Assembly: GCF_016102005.1 (NCBI RefSeq)
Contig: NZ_JACFPL010000001.1
Location: 803,401 to 867,400, forward strand
From: Bifidobacterium choladohabitans
GTDB taxonomy: Bacteria; Actinomycetota; Actinomycetes; Actinomycetales; Bifidobacteriaceae
Length of the DNA stretch: 64,000 nt
Direction of reading: 5' to 3'
A program made the translations under genes and the position numbers. Positions 17,824 through 27,548 of the stretch are shown in pieces (positions within the stretch are counted from its first letter, which is position 1; the number at the start of each line of letters is the position of its first letter). A model generated the notes under the pieces. That model saw only the letters and a program-made list of their open reading frames with translations, was not told the origin of the DNA and searched no databases.

Positions 17824-20800
17824 GTTCCGTAGGGCGCAATTCCGCCATCATGGCCACGGGCACCGCGGCCTCCCGCGTGACCGGGCAGATCCGCACCATC
17901 CTGCTGGCAGCCGCCATAGGGACCACCGGAATCGCGGCCGACGCCTACCAGACCGGCGCCATGATCCCTCAGGTCATGTTCACCCTGATCTCGGGCGGCA
18001 TCTTCAACGCCGTCCTGGTCCCGCAGATTGTGCGTACCCTCAAGGAGCGAGACGCAGCAGACCGGCTGAACAAGCTGATCACGGTCGCCATGGTCCTGCT
18101 GGCCCTGCTGACCCTGCTGCTGATGCTGGGCACTCCGGTGCTGACCACCATCTATCTGAACTCCAAGTGGAACCCGGCACAGCGGGCCCTGGCCAACTCC
18201 TTCACGCTCTGGTGCATGCCCCAGGTCTTCTTCTACGGGCTCTACACGGTCCTGGGGCAGATCCTGGCCGCCAAGGGCCGGTTCACCGCATACGCCTGGA
18301 GCTCGGTGGGCGCCAACGTTATCAGCTGCCTGGGCTTCCTGGCCTTCATCTTCCTGTTCGGCAACGCCCGCAATCAGCCGGTCGGCTTCTGGGACAACGG
18401 CAAGGTGGCCCTGACCGCCGGAGCCTGGACCCTGGGGGTGGCCTTCCAGGCGCTGGTCCTCTTTATCCCCCTGATCATGAGCGGCTTCCGCTATCGTCCT
18501 CGCTGGGGCCTGCGCGGAATCGGCCTGCGATCCATGGGCTCGGTGGCGGCCTGGAGCATGTGCGTGGTCGTCATCAACCAGCTGGCCAACGTGGTCAATG
18601 CCCGCGTCAACAACGGCGCCCCCCTGGAGGGCAACCCGTTTGACATCGCCGGCAACGGCTCCTATCAGAACGCCTACACCATCTTCATCCTGCCCTACTC
18701 GCTGGTGGCCGTCTCGGTCAGCACGGCCCTCTTCCCCAAGCTGTCCAAGGCGGTTTCTGACGGCCGCATCGGGGATGCCCGCAATGATCTGAGCCAGGCC
18801 CTGCGCAACGTCGGACTGGTCATGTTCTTCTTCGCCGCAGTCCTGTTGGCCATTCCAGTGCCCATCACCCGAGCCCTGCTGCCCTCGGTAAGCGTCCACG
18901 AGTCCGTCCTTATCTCAGGACCGCTGATAACGCTTTCCCTGGGGCTGGTTCCCACGAGCGCCTTCCTGCTCATTCAGCGCAGCTTCTACGCCTTCGAGGA
19001 TGGCCGGCATCCTTTCATCTTCGCGGCCGTCTCCAACACCATCCAGGTGGCAGTGCTTCTGGTATCCATACGCCTGTTGCCTCCCCGTTACTGGGCGGCG
19101 ATGGTAGGACTGAGCCTGTCCCTGAGCAGCCTCCTCAGTTTCCCTGTCCTGGCTCACATGCTGCGCAGCCCCTTCCAGGGAAATCTGGACGAGCGGCGGA
19201 TTCTTATCACCTACGCCAAGGCCTTCCTGGCTGCGGGATTGGCCCTGGCGGCCGCCCTGACGGTCAAAACCCCGGTGACCCACCTGGTCGGCGCCTGGAT
19301 TCAGGGCCGGCAGGGTCACATGAGCTGGGTGCAGGCGCTCTTCATCTGCGTGGTCATCACCCTGCTGACGGCGGTCATCTATGTCGTGACCCTGGTAGCC
19401 CTGCGCACTGAGGAATTCATTCAGCTCCTGGTCGATCTGGCCCGTCGGCTGGGCAGGACAGCCCGGCACCCCGTCCGCAGCCTGGACGCACTGCAGGAGC
19501 GACCCTCCCGGCTGGCCGACCGCTCGGTCAGGGTGGTGCACTCCTCCTCCCCCGACTCCGCTCTGCCCGGCATGGACGCAGCACTGGAGAACTTCGAGGA
19601 GGCCCGTGAGTCCGACGCTGATGGAGAATCCGCGATAGCCGGACCTCCACCGGCTCCCCCGACCCCGCAACCCGTTAGGATTGTACCTAGGAACAGCAAG
19701 GTCCACCACGGTGTCGCCGACTACAGGCGGCGCCCCACTTCTGATGAGAGCTCGGCAACTATGAACGCGCATATCGGAGACACCATCCTCGGCAGATACA
19801 CCCTGGTCACCCTGCTCCGCCGCGCGAACGGTCTGAGCGCCTGGCGGGCCAAGGACAAGGTCCTGGACAGGGATTGCCAGCTCTTCATCGCGGGGGATTC
19901 CACCTGCATGGACCGGATCAACATCAACGCCTCAAGCCTGGCGCTGAGCAAGGATCGCCGTTTCACCCCGGTCTATCAGCTGCACACTCGTGACAAGGTC
20001 TCCCTGATCGTCACCGCCCCCGATGCCGGCATGTCCCTGAAGGACTACATGCACGGACCCGCCGGGGAAACGCTCAGCGACCGGGCCATCGGCACCATCA
20101 TGGGAGAAGTCACGGAGGCCATGCGGACCCTGCATGCCGCAGGCATGGTCGACTATGCGGTCTCCACGAGCACCATCAGGCTGGCCCCGGCCTCGATCAC
20201 CCTGGCAGATGCACCCATATCGCCTATGCTCGAGCACCCGTCAGTCTCAACTGAGACGGGGTTGACGAACGAGGAGTATGCCATACGAGAGCTGGCCGGC
20301 GTGCTCTATGCCATGCTGACGCGCCGACCCGACCAGGACGGACGGCAGCCCAGTCTGCAGGAGCTGCCCAAACAGGCCCCGGAAGAGTTCAAAATCATCT
20401 GCATGCGCGGGCTGGGCCTGGCGAATGAGCAGGGAACCGTGCCGGTTCCGCTGGTCACCCTGGCGGAGCTCTCGGCCCTGCTCAGCCCCTGGGTCCCGCC
20501 CGAGGAGCTGACCGACAGCGATCTGATCTGGCCCGGACTGGACGGCCGTGCCTCCATCGAGTCCGTCGCCCTGCGTCCAGTGGACCCCAAGAACGTACTC
20601 CCGCTTCCCGAGGGGCTGACCTCCTCGGCCCTGCCTGCCAGGCAGACCGTATCCCACCATGAGCCGCACTGGAAGACCAACCAACTGCTCTTCCCCGGCC
20701 GCAGCGAGATCGAAATGCTCAATCCGGAGGATACGGATACCGACCTCTTCTCGCTCTTTGACGAGCGCCAGCGGCTGCGTTCGCTGAACAGCTCCTCCCG

Positions 20801-22067
20801 CAAGACCGCAGCCATGGATGTGAGCGCACTCAGAGCTACGGCGGCCAGACCCGCAGCCGTGAATGAGGAAGAGTCCAAGGCTGTGACCGGACGGATGCCG
20901 ACCGTCAAAGACGATCAGCGTAAACCGTCCGAGGCTCTCAGCGGCAACGGCGTGACTGCCAACAATCCCGTGGAGCGAGGCTTCTCCCAATGGGACTTCC
21001 ACAAGTCCAGCGGTCAGGAGAATGGTGCGGCGGACGGCAACAGCCAGGCCACCAAGGCAACATCCAACCTGAGCGCTCCACAAGGCAACGTCGATTCGCG
21101 TGCGCGCCAAACAGGAGCTGAGGCCGCCGAACCTCTTGTCGGAGGCAGTGGAGAACCTGCAGCCCGGAATGAACACTCCTCTTCCGCCGCTGCTTCGGAC
21201 AAGACCAAGGCGCCCGGCAAGGCACCTGACCAGACAGCCCGATCCTCCAAGAGCCCTGATTTCGACGAGGAGGAGCAGCAGACCACAGTCATGGAGCCGC
21301 TGCCCCCCAGCTTCACGCCTGAAATCCACTCCATGCCTGTGCCGGTGACTTACTCGGTACTTCCCGACGATGAGCAGGATAAGGATCTGGACGACGAGGC
21401 CGATATGGCTGACACCCGTCTGTTCGGCCGCTTCACGACTCGCTCGGTGGTCATCGCCATAGCGGCTGTAATCGTTGTGGTGGCCCTGGTCTGGGCCCTC
21501 TCGACCATTACCGGATCCCGATCCAAGGTCGGCAAAAGTGAGGGTGGCTGGCCGGTCATGTCCAACGTGCCCTTCCCCGGCAAGACCAATGGGGACGAGG
21601 AGGCATCCCCCTCCAGCAATGGCAATGGCGATGACAACGATCAGGCTCAGGCTGGCGCGGATGCTGATGCAGACAAGGTCAGCCACGCTGACAAGGAGGC
21701 CGGCAAGGTTCCCGATCCGCCCAAGCCCAAGAACACCACGGCCTACAAGACCAGCCGCCAGCTCTTCCTCAACAAGCCTGCCGGCCTGCAGGGCTATGGA
21801 TGGTATATGCACCTGACCCAGCCGGAAGAGGTCTCCCGCCTGACCATCGTCGCGCCTCAGAGCGGCGGTCATGCCCAGGTCTATGCGAATTCCACGGCGG
21901 CTCAGCCCAACCAGGGACAGCCTCTGGCCGACTTCAGCTTCGATGCCTCGGGCACCACCCAGGTCACCCTGCGCGAGGCGGTGACGACTCAGGACCTGGT
22001 CGTCTGGGTGCCCATGGACGGCATGCCGGGAAACAGCCTGCGCTTCACTTCAGTTCAGGCTTTCTGA
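17820..22067 (+). CDS. murJ: MurJ lipid II flippase fused to a cytoplasmic pseudokinase and an extracytoplasmic C-terminal domain
   Basis: The protein has 1415 residues. Residues 1 to about 530 form the MviN/MurJ flippase, a polytopic protein that exports lipid II (start SRVTGQIRTILLAAAIG). A cytoplasmic linker leads to a kinase-like fold from about 648 (GDTILGRYTLVTLLRR). In it the invariant Lys is not evident, HRD is replaced (MVDYAVSTS) and DFG is absent, so it is a pseudokinase. A long acidic/Ser-Thr linker is followed by a TM helix at about 1207-1228 and a sugar-binding-like outer domain at about 1307-1415. The same architecture is known in Mycobacterium tuberculosis MviN (Rv3910), whose phosphorylated pseudokinase binds FhaA; by analogy it may be controlled by a Ser/Thr kinase such as the one at 5948. 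It is the last gene of the coupled operon. Confidence 0.94.
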   Translation: MSSVGRNSAIMATGTAASRVTGQIRTILLAAAIGTTGIAADAYQTGAMIPQVMFTLISGGIFNAVLVPQIVRTLKERDAADRLNKLITVAMVLLALLTLLLMLGTPVLTTIYLNSKWNPAQRALANSFTLWCMPQVFFYGLYTVLGQILAAKGRFTAYAWSSVGANVISCLGFLAFIFLFGNARNQPVGFWDNGKVALTAGAWTLGVAFQALVLFIPLIMSGFRYRPRWGLRGIGLRSMGSVAAWSMCVVVINQLANVVNARVNNGAPLEGNPFDIAGNGSYQNAYTIFILPYSLVAVSVSTALFPKLSKAVSDGRIGDARNDLSQALRNVGLVMFFFAAVLLAIPVPITRALLPSVSVHESVLISGPLITLSLGLVPTSAFLLIQRSFYAFEDGRHPFIFAAVSNTIQVAVLLVSIRLLPPRYWAAMVGLSLSLSSLLSFPVLAHMLRSPFQGNLDERRILITYAKAFLAAGLALAAALTVKTPVTHLVGAWIQGRQGHMSWVQALFICVVITLLTAVIYVVTLVALRTEEFIQLLVDLARRLGRTARHPVRSLDALQERPSRLADRSVRVVHSSSPDSALPGMDAALENFEEARESDADGESAIAGPPPAPPTPQPVRIVPRNSKVHHGVADYRRRPTSDESSATMNAHIGDTILGRYTLVTLLRRANGLSAWRAKDKVLDRDCQLFIAGDSTCMDRININASSLALSKDRRFTPVYQLHTRDKVSLIVTAPDAGMSLKDYMHGPAGETLSDRAIGTIMGEVTEAMRTLHAAGMVDYAVSTSTIRLAPASITLADAPISPMLEHPSVSTETGLTNEEYAIRELAGVLYAMLTRRPDQDGRQPSLQELPKQAPEEFKIICMRGLGLANEQGTVPVPLVTLAELSALLSPWVPPEELTDSDLIWPGLDGRASIESVALRPVDPKNVLPLPEGLTSSALPARQTVSHHEPHWKTNQLLFPGRSEIEMLNPEDTDTDLFSLFDERQRLRSLNSSSRKTAAMDVSALRATAARPAAVNEEESKAVTGRMPTVKDDQRKPSEALSGNGVTANNPVERGFSQWDFHKSSGQENGAADGNSQATKATSNLSAPQGNVDSRARQTGAEAAEPLVGGSGEPAARNEHSSSAAASDKTKAPGKAPDQTARSSKSPDFDEEEQQTTVMEPLPPSFTPEIHSMPVPVTYSVLPDDEQDKDLDDEADMADTRLFGRFTTRSVVIAIAAVIVVVALVWALSTITGSRSKVGKSEGGWPVMSNVPFPGKTNGDEEASPSSNGNGDDNDQAQAGADADADKVSHADKEAGKVPDPPKPKNTTAYKTSRQLFLNKPAGLQGYGWYMHLTQPEEVSRLTIVAPQSGGHAQVYANSTAAQPNQGQPLADFSFDASGTTQVTLREAVTTQDLVVWVPMDGMPGNSLRFTSVQAF

Positions 22068-22310
22068 GCATGACTGTGGGTCGACGGCAACAAAGGCGAA
22101 TCATCCTGACATCGACCCATAGACCATTTGTCGGCCGCAAATTGCCTGCAAGCCCCATGGACCCCATCAGCAGACATGACCGCCCACCCATCCACATGCC
22201 GATACTATGGGTGTACCGAAATGGTAATGTGTTGGATTTTTCCTCCTACATAGCGCCTACAGGTAATACAGTTTCCTTAGACAACGGCGGCAGGAAGGCG
22301 GAAGTCAGTT

Positions 22311-23594
22311 ATGGCGGATGATCCCAATATCGCGTCCAAGGTCATCAAGAACGATCCTTGGTACAGCTCCTATGCAACACGAGCCGAGCAGATGCGCGCC
22401 TCCGAGATTCGTGCCCTTTTCGCCGTGGCCAACCGGCCCGAGGTGGTCTCCCTGGCGGGTGGCATGCCCTACCTGGGGCGGATGCCCTTCGACAAGTTGG
22501 CCGACCAGCTTGGCGACATGCTGCGGAGCAAGGGCCAGGTGGCCTGGCAGTATGGATCGGCACAGGGCGATCCCCACCTGCGCGAAGACGTGCTGCCCAT
22601 TATGGAGCTGGAAGGCATCAAGGACGTCCAGCCGGATGATGTGGTCATCGTCAACGGTTCCCAATCGGGACTGGACCTGATTACCAGAATCATGTGCGAC
22701 CCCGGCGATGTAGTGCTGGCTGAGGCGCCCAACTATGTAGGTGCCCTGGGCGTCTTCCAATCCTTCCAGGTCGATGTGGTCAACGTGGCCATGGACGGCG
22801 ACGGGCTGATCCCCGAGGCTCTGGAGGAGACCATTCTGGAGCAGCGCCGCCAAGGCAAGGCGGTCAAGTTCCTCTACACCGTGCCTAACTTCCACAATCC
22901 TGCCGGCGCCACCATGAGCGTCGAGCGGAGGCCGCGAATCATCGAAATCGCCCGAAAGTACCATGTGCTCATTGTGGAGGACAATCCTTATGGACTGCTG
23001 GCCTTCGACGGCCAGACCTATCCGGCCCTGCGCTCTTACGACTCCGAGGGCATTGTCTACCTGAGTAGCTTCTCCAAGATCATCGCTCCGGGTATGCGCG
23101 TGGCCTGGATGGTTGCACCTCCTGGCATCCGACAGAAGCTGGTTCTGGCCAACGAGTCAGCCATCCTTTGTCCTTCCAACATGAGCCAGATGACCATCAC
23201 CACCTATCTGGACAACTTCGACTGGAAGTCACAGATCAACGACTACCGGGGGATGTACAAGGAACGCTGCGATGCCATGGACGAGGCTTTGAAGGAATAC
23301 CTGCCCTACTGTTCATGGCTCAAGCCCAAGGGTGGCTTCTATATCTGGCTGCAGATACCCCAGGGGCTCAACGCCAAGGACATGCTGCCCAGGGCGATCA
23401 CCGCCAAGGTGGCTTACGTGTCTGGCACAGCCTTCTACGATAACGGGGAGGGTGCGGACCATATGCGCCTGTCCTTCTGTTACCCCACTCCCGATCGGAT
23501 CCGAGAGGGAATACGCAGACTGTCCACGGTCATCGAGAACGAACTCGCCACCGTCCGGCTGTTCGAGCCCGACAGCGGCAAGGAAAGGGGCTGA
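22311..23594 (+). CDS. PLP-dependent aminotransferase, class I/II (MocR/LysN-like fold, no HTH)
   Basis: The protein has 427 residues. It has the fold type I features SLAGGMPYLG at the N-terminus, EAPNYVGAL, NPAGATMS, VEDNPYGLL, and the PLP-lysine motif YLSSFSKIIAPGMRVAWM. It resembles 2-aminoadipate/aromatic aminotransferases. A GGAAGG sequence precedes ATG 22311. The 243-bp gap after murJ contains no clear terminator. It is followed at 3 nt by the ligase gene, so the two are probably cotranscribed; whether it supplies an amino acid for the cell wall is not known. Confidence 0.88.
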   Translation: MADDPNIASKVIKNDPWYSSYATRAEQMRASEIRALFAVANRPEVVSLAGGMPYLGRMPFDKLADQLGDMLRSKGQVAWQYGSAQGDPHLREDVLPIMELEGIKDVQPDDVVIVNGSQSGLDLITRIMCDPGDVVLAEAPNYVGALGVFQSFQVDVVNVAMDGDGLIPEALEETILEQRRQGKAVKFLYTVPNFHNPAGATMSVERRPRIIEIARKYHVLIVEDNPYGLLAFDGQTYPALRSYDSEGIVYLSSFSKIIAPGMRVAWMVAPPGIRQKLVLANESAILCPSNMSQMTITTYLDNFDWKSQINDYRGMYKERCDAMDEALKEYLPYCSWLKPKGGFYIWLQIPQGLNAKDMLPRAITAKVAYVSGTAFYDNGEGADHMRLSFCYPTPDRIREGIRRLSTVIENELATVRLFEPDSGKERG

Positions 23595-23597
23595 ATC

Positions 23598-24800
23598 ATG
23601 GCGGCCAAGCACAGCAAGACACCACGGCAGCAGACCGGCGGCAAAACCCCGGCAACCGGCAAGGCCAAGACAACCGCGAGTGCGACGGCGACCACACTCG
23701 CCGGCCCGGACAACACCACGGCCATGGGTGCTGGCGAAGTGACAAAAAGAGCCAGACGGACCTCGCATCGCTCCACCCGTGAGGCCACGCCGTTCACCAT
23801 GGACGATGTCATCTCTCTGGCGAGCAAGGCCACCAAGCGTGCTGATAAGTCCCTCCTGGTTATCTGCGGCGGCCTCAGCCATGAGCGCGATGTCTCCATC
23901 AGCTCGGGACATCGAGTCCAGGGATTCCTGGAGGAGGCCGGATGGACGGTCCATGTCCACGACATGGATGGCTCGCTCCTGCCCTACCTGACAGATGAAA
24001 AGACCCGTCCTGATCTGGTCTGGCCTCTGCTGCACGGTGCCAACGGCGAAGACGGCTCCATTCGTGATGTCTTGGAGATGGCGGAACTGCCTTACATCGG
24101 ATCCCGGGCCAAGGCCTCTCGGACCGCCTGGAGCAAACCCATCGCCAAGAACGTTGTCCGCATGGCCGGCTTGCACACTCCGCATTCCGTGACCTTGCCC
24201 GAATCCATGTTCCGCGAGCTGGGGGTCGAACCCGTTATCGATATGCTTCTGGGTTCGCTGGGACTCCCGCTCTTCATCAAGCCCACCATGGGCGGCTCAG
24301 CCATGGGCTGCACCATGGTGACTGAACAGAGCCAGCTCACTCAGGCGTTGATCAACTGCTTCGCCTATGGTGATGTGGCCCTGATCGAACAGGCCGTCAC
24401 TGGCACCGAGGTCTCCGTGTCCATCCTCGAATTCGACGGACACCCCCTGGTTCTGCCTCCGCTTGAAATCTGGACCCCCTCAGGCACCTACGACTTCGAG
24501 GCTCGTTCTACACCCGGCCCGACGGAGTTCTATGTTCCAGCCCGACTGGATGCCAAGACCACACAGGCTGTGAACGATGCCGCGCTGACCGCCCACCGGG
24601 CTCTGGGGCTCCGCGACATCTCACGCACCGACTTCATCGTTGATGCCCAAGGACAGCCACAATTCCTGGAGTCCAACGTGGCGCCCGGCATGACGGACAC
24701 CTCGCTTCTGCCACAATCAGCCTTGGCTGCCGGCTACAAGCTACCGGAGCTATACACTGCATTGGTTCAATCAGTTTTGAATCAAAAGCGAACCGACTGA
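23598..24800 (+). CDS. ddl: D-alanine--D-alanine ligase
   Basis: The protein has 400 residues and has an ATP-grasp fold. The N-domain motif is CGGLSHERDVSISSGHRV, followed by LLHGANGEDGS, the ATP-binding PLFIKPTMGGSAMG, and the Mg-binding end FLESNVAPGMTDTSLLP. The last motif departs slightly from the usual EiNt.PGmt. It makes the D-Ala-D-Ala dipeptide of peptidoglycan. The first 83 residues are a Thr/Ala/Lys-rich extension absent from E. coli Ddl; a later ATG at residue 68 could be the true start, but AAGGGG precedes 23598. The gene marks the left edge of the AT-rich domain. Confidence 0.9.
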   Translation: MAAKHSKTPRQQTGGKTPATGKAKTTASATATTLAGPDNTTAMGAGEVTKRARRTSHRSTREATPFTMDDVISLASKATKRADKSLLVICGGLSHERDVSISSGHRVQGFLEEAGWTVHVHDMDGSLLPYLTDEKTRPDLVWPLLHGANGEDGSIRDVLEMAELPYIGSRAKASRTAWSKPIAKNVVRMAGLHTPHSVTLPESMFRELGVEPVIDMLLGSLGLPLFIKPTMGGSAMGCTMVTEQSQLTQALINCFAYGDVALIEQAVTGTEVSVSILEFDGHPLVLPPLEIWTPSGTYDFEARSTPGPTEFYVPARLDAKTTQAVNDAALTAHRALGLRDISRTDFIVDAQGQPQFLESNVAPGMTDTSLLPQSALAAGYKLPELYTALVQSVLNQKRTD

Positions 24801-25163
24801 GACTTCAAAGCCTGCCTGGCTCTGTTTATCATTCGGTTTTCACAAACAAGGTCCGTCTGATGCATATTGCGCAAATTGCACACCATACAACAGGCGGACC
24901 TGCAATATACCTAGCTTGCAAACACATGCAGAGCAGCAGATAGTACGCAAGGCGGGCACCCTACACACATGTGCACTAACTGTTTGGCACAGTATGGACT
25001 AGCAGTTTGTAATCATTAAACCCGATGCTCTATTCCGCGTTCATTATTCTGATTATCATTTTTCTCTGGCAATCAAATGCCGGTTGTTCACCATTTACCA
25101 CGCATGGTCGGTTATCTCCCTCCCTCTATGCGTAAAGCTGGACTTTCCATTTCCCCTTTACGC

Positions 25164-25217
25164 TTCACCTCCCATTTACTCCCCACTTCACCTTTACTCC
25201 CCACTTCACCTTTACTC
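25164..25217. repeat. 18-bp tandem repeat, about three copies
   Basis: The unit TTCACCTTTACTCCCCAC occurs once in full. It is flanked by a 5-nt-longer variant on the left (TTCACCTCCCATTTACTCCCCAC) and a copy that decays after TTTACTC on the right. Confidence 0.8.
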
Positions 25218-25413
25218 AGCCAAAGCCAACGTTGACCCAAAGGTATGTTCAATCAGATCTCTGTTTTTTATTGTTGACAAGGCTGACTTGCAGAAGTGCT
25301 GCAGTCTAATCAATTGCCGAGGTCGGATTGGCCGGTCACTCTCCAGGACTCGACTCATAACAGACTGCTGTTATCGCTTCACACCCATGCATGCAATCAT
25401 GGTCGGCATCGAA

Positions 25414-25429
25414 TGTTTCACGTGAAACA
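25414..25429. promoter_or_regulatory. parS site 1
   Basis: Perfect 16-bp palindrome TGTTTCACGTGAAACA, the conserved bacterial ParB-binding centromere site. It lies in a non-coding gap 4.5 kb left of the parB start. Confidence 0.95.
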
Positions 25430-26082
25430 TTCTGGGGCGAACAACTTGCTTCATCGACTCCAACGAGGGTCCCACACGGCATAGCGCTTACGATTGACGG
25501 CGAATCCTGCCTGTTAAAAGCGTGAGTCGAATAAAGATATAGGACGGATGAAAGCGAATACAACCTTCATAGGATCGCAACCTTCGTAGGATCGTAACCG
25601 CCACGAGTGCCGCATCAGCCAGCACAGGATGCTTTGCCTAGATGTTTGTCAGGTAGACATGACTGCATATATATATAGATATATACATCGCCGCTTTTGC
25701 ATCTTTGAGAATCGAACCCTCTCTACTTGGCCATCAAGAACCTCAAGCGAAAGCTGAGTCCGCACCAATAAATTGCCATTCCGCCACCGGCATTGCTGTA
25801 CCTATTCATTTGCCCCCGAGTCGTTCATACTCATCGTTAAGAGCACGATCTTCCTATCAGAATTAATCCATCGGGTCATATTGCTTGCGCGGTTTGCTCA
25901 ACCTCGCCCACTGCGAAGCTCATAGACAAAAGCACATAGATACCCTGCAAATCAGAGGGCACACACATATCCAAGCGCATCCGTCCTCGTTGAAGACCAT
26001 ACCTTCGCAAAATCAAGCTAGCCGTTGAAACTGCGCCCCACAGTGTTCGAACCGTCTACGTTATGGCCTGGCTAGATATGTC

Positions 26083-26433
26083 TTACTTGTCTCTGCTGCT
26101 TTCCTCGCCCTTGTCCGATACGCGTGAAGAACTTTGACTAGGTCCTTCCTGAGTAGCGGGTACATACCGGTCGTCAGTCCTAGCAGTCACATCTTCATCA
26201 GCCCCAGGGCTTTTGTCTGTTATCGGAGAATCAGCCTCCAAGTCGTCGCCATTCTCATCAGGACTTGGAGGATTCCAAAAACGCCAGCTATGCCAGCTGT
26301 CATCCTCGCGCTTATCCTCTGTTTGGTGGCTGGGGTGCTCCCGCAGCAACCGATCAACTCGGAGCATGAACCAAATCAGCACCAGAATCGTTCCAATATT
26401 GGTCACGATGGCTACTATCACGGTTTTCTCCAT
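26083..26433 (-). CDS. Small single-pass membrane protein, unknown function
   Basis: The protein has 116 residues. It starts with a TM helix at about 4-24 (TVIVAIVTNIGTILVLIWFML), followed by a basic patch and a long acidic, Ser/Asp/Glu-rich cytoplasmic-type tail. I do not recognise a family. It is divergent from trxB, and a -10-like TATCCT lies exactly 6 nt before its ATG, the same spacing seen for other genes in the window; this supports it being a real, leaderless gene. Confidence 0.6.
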   Translation of the reverse strand: MEKTVIVAIVTNIGTILVLIWFMLRVDRLLREHPSHQTEDKREDDSWHSWRFWNPPSPDENGDDLEADSPITDKSPGADEDVTARTDDRYVPATQEGPSQSSSRVSDKGEESSRDK

Positions 26434-26439
26434 GGTTCA

Positions 26440-26445
26440 AGGATA
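26440..26445 (-). promoter_or_regulatory. -10-like element for leaderless mRNA of the small membrane protein
   Basis: Read on the minus strand, TATCCT is followed by 6 nt (TGAACC) and then ATG 26433. No Shine-Dalgarno is present. Confidence 0.45.
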
Positions 26446-26530
26446 GCCTGCTCCTATCAGAACCCGACTGACTGTGAGATAAGTAGCGCCCTTTTCGCCC
26501 ACCGCGTGTGGCCCAGTCATCCTAAATGGA

Positions 26531-26536
26531 TACAGT
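26531..26536 (+). promoter_or_regulatory. -10 element for leaderless trxB mRNA
   Basis: TACAGT ends 6 nt before ATG 26543 and there is no Shine-Dalgarno sequence. The -35 is not clear. Confidence 0.5.
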
Positions 26537-26542
26537 GGCGTT

Positions 26543-27487
26543 ATGAAGCAAACTGTTCATGATGCCATTGTTATAGGGTCCGGACCCGCAGGATACACTG
26601 CCGCCATTTATCTTGGCAGAGCTGGATATGCTCCACTCGTTATTGCTGGAGCCCTAACGCCCGGCGGTCAGCTTATGAACACGACGGAAGTAGAGAATTT
26701 CCCAGGATTCCCTAAAGCAGTGCTTGGCCCCGATCTTATGGATCAGATGCGCGATCAGGCCGAACATTTCGGTGCTCAGATAGAATATGATGATGTCGTT
26801 TCAGTTGACTTGAACCAAGACGTCAAGCGAATCACTACCGATGGAGGCCAAGAATACCAAGCTCGAGTCGTCGTCATCACCACTGGTTCGCAATATCGGA
26901 AATTGGATATTCCTGGCGAGCGCGAGTTCTCAGGACGAGGAGTATCCTACTGCGCAACATGCGACGGCTTCTTCTTCAAGGATAAGCCGATCGTAGTTGT
27001 TGGCGGCGGGGACTCTGCCATGGGTGACGCGGACTTCCTGACCCGTTTCGGCTCTTCCGTCACACTGATCCATCGTCGCCAAGGCTTCCGCGCTTCAAAA
27101 ATCATGGTGGATCGCGCCGAGGGCAACGACAAGATCAACTTCCTTCTCGATTCGGTCGTCACGCGAATCAACGGCGACGACAGTGGCGTTATCTCTTTGG
27201 ATGTGCACAATACAGCCACTGACCAGCAGTCCACCATTCCAGCCAACGGAGTTTTCGTTGCCATTGGATTCACCCCTCAGACCGCTTTCCTTAATGGCCA
27301 AGTTGATCTGGATCAGGATGGCTATATTCAGGTCGAGGGTGGGTCAACGAAGACTTCAGTACCTGGAGTCTTTGCCGCTGGTGATGTCACCGACAAGATT
27401 TATCGTCAGGCCATTTCCGCCGCTGGCATGGGTTGCCGTGCTGCCCTGGATGCTCAGGAATATCTTACGAGCTTGGATAACCGATAA
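26543..27487 (+). CDS. trxB: Thioredoxin reductase (NADPH)
   Basis: The protein has 314 residues. It has FAD-binding GSGPAGYTAAIYLGRAG, the redox disulfide C137-A-T-C140 in SYCATCDGFFF, NADPH-binding VGGGDSAMGDADFLTRFG, and the C-terminal FAD motif GVFAAGDVTDKIYRQ. It reduces thioredoxin with NADPH. In many actinobacteria trxA follows directly; here it does not, so thioredoxin must be encoded elsewhere. Codon use is less GC-rich than in the genes left of 24.8 kb. It is probably translated from a leaderless message and is followed by a hairpin. Confidence 0.96.
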   Translation: MKQTVHDAIVIGSGPAGYTAAIYLGRAGYAPLVIAGALTPGGQLMNTTEVENFPGFPKAVLGPDLMDQMRDQAEHFGAQIEYDDVVSVDLNQDVKRITTDGGQEYQARVVVITTGSQYRKLDIPGEREFSGRGVSYCATCDGFFFKDKPIVVVGGGDSAMGDADFLTRFGSSVTLIHRRQGFRASKIMVDRAEGNDKINFLLDSVVTRINGDDSGVISLDVHNTATDQQSTIPANGVFVAIGFTPQTAFLNGQVDLDQDGYIQVEGGSTKTSVPGVFAAGDVTDKIYRQAISAAGMGCRAALDAQEYLTSLDNR

Positions 27488-27519
27488 GGTCTGATACGCC
27501 CCCGCAAACAATAACCCAC

Positions 27520-27548
27520 GTGCCTGGTAGTTTACAATTACCAGGCAC
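27520..27548 (+). terminator. Probable trxB terminator
   Basis: GTGCCTGGTA (27520-27529) pairs with TACCAGGCAC (27539-27548), a 10-bp stem followed by the T-rich TTCGTTTATC. It lies 32 nt after the trxB stop. Confidence 0.65.

Larger units (their letters stand above)
24801..26082. other. 1.28-kb AT-rich non-coding region with one parS
   Basis: No credible protein or RNA gene is seen; the short open frames lack coding character. The region holds a perfect parS (25414-25429), an 18-bp tandem repeat (25164-25217), and an AT dinucleotide stretch at about 25666-25684. Base composition is clearly lower in GC than in the flanking ddl gene. Confidence 0.75.

Noticed and set aside
25084..25425. 113-codon open frame ending beside parS site 1
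   Set aside because: No ribosome-binding site or -10 spacing, odd composition, and it runs through the 18-bp tandem repeat. Treated as non-coding.
25690..25730. Sequence resembling a tRNA T-arm on the minus strand (GGGTTCGATTCTC)
   Set aside because: No acceptor, D or anticodon stem can be formed around it.
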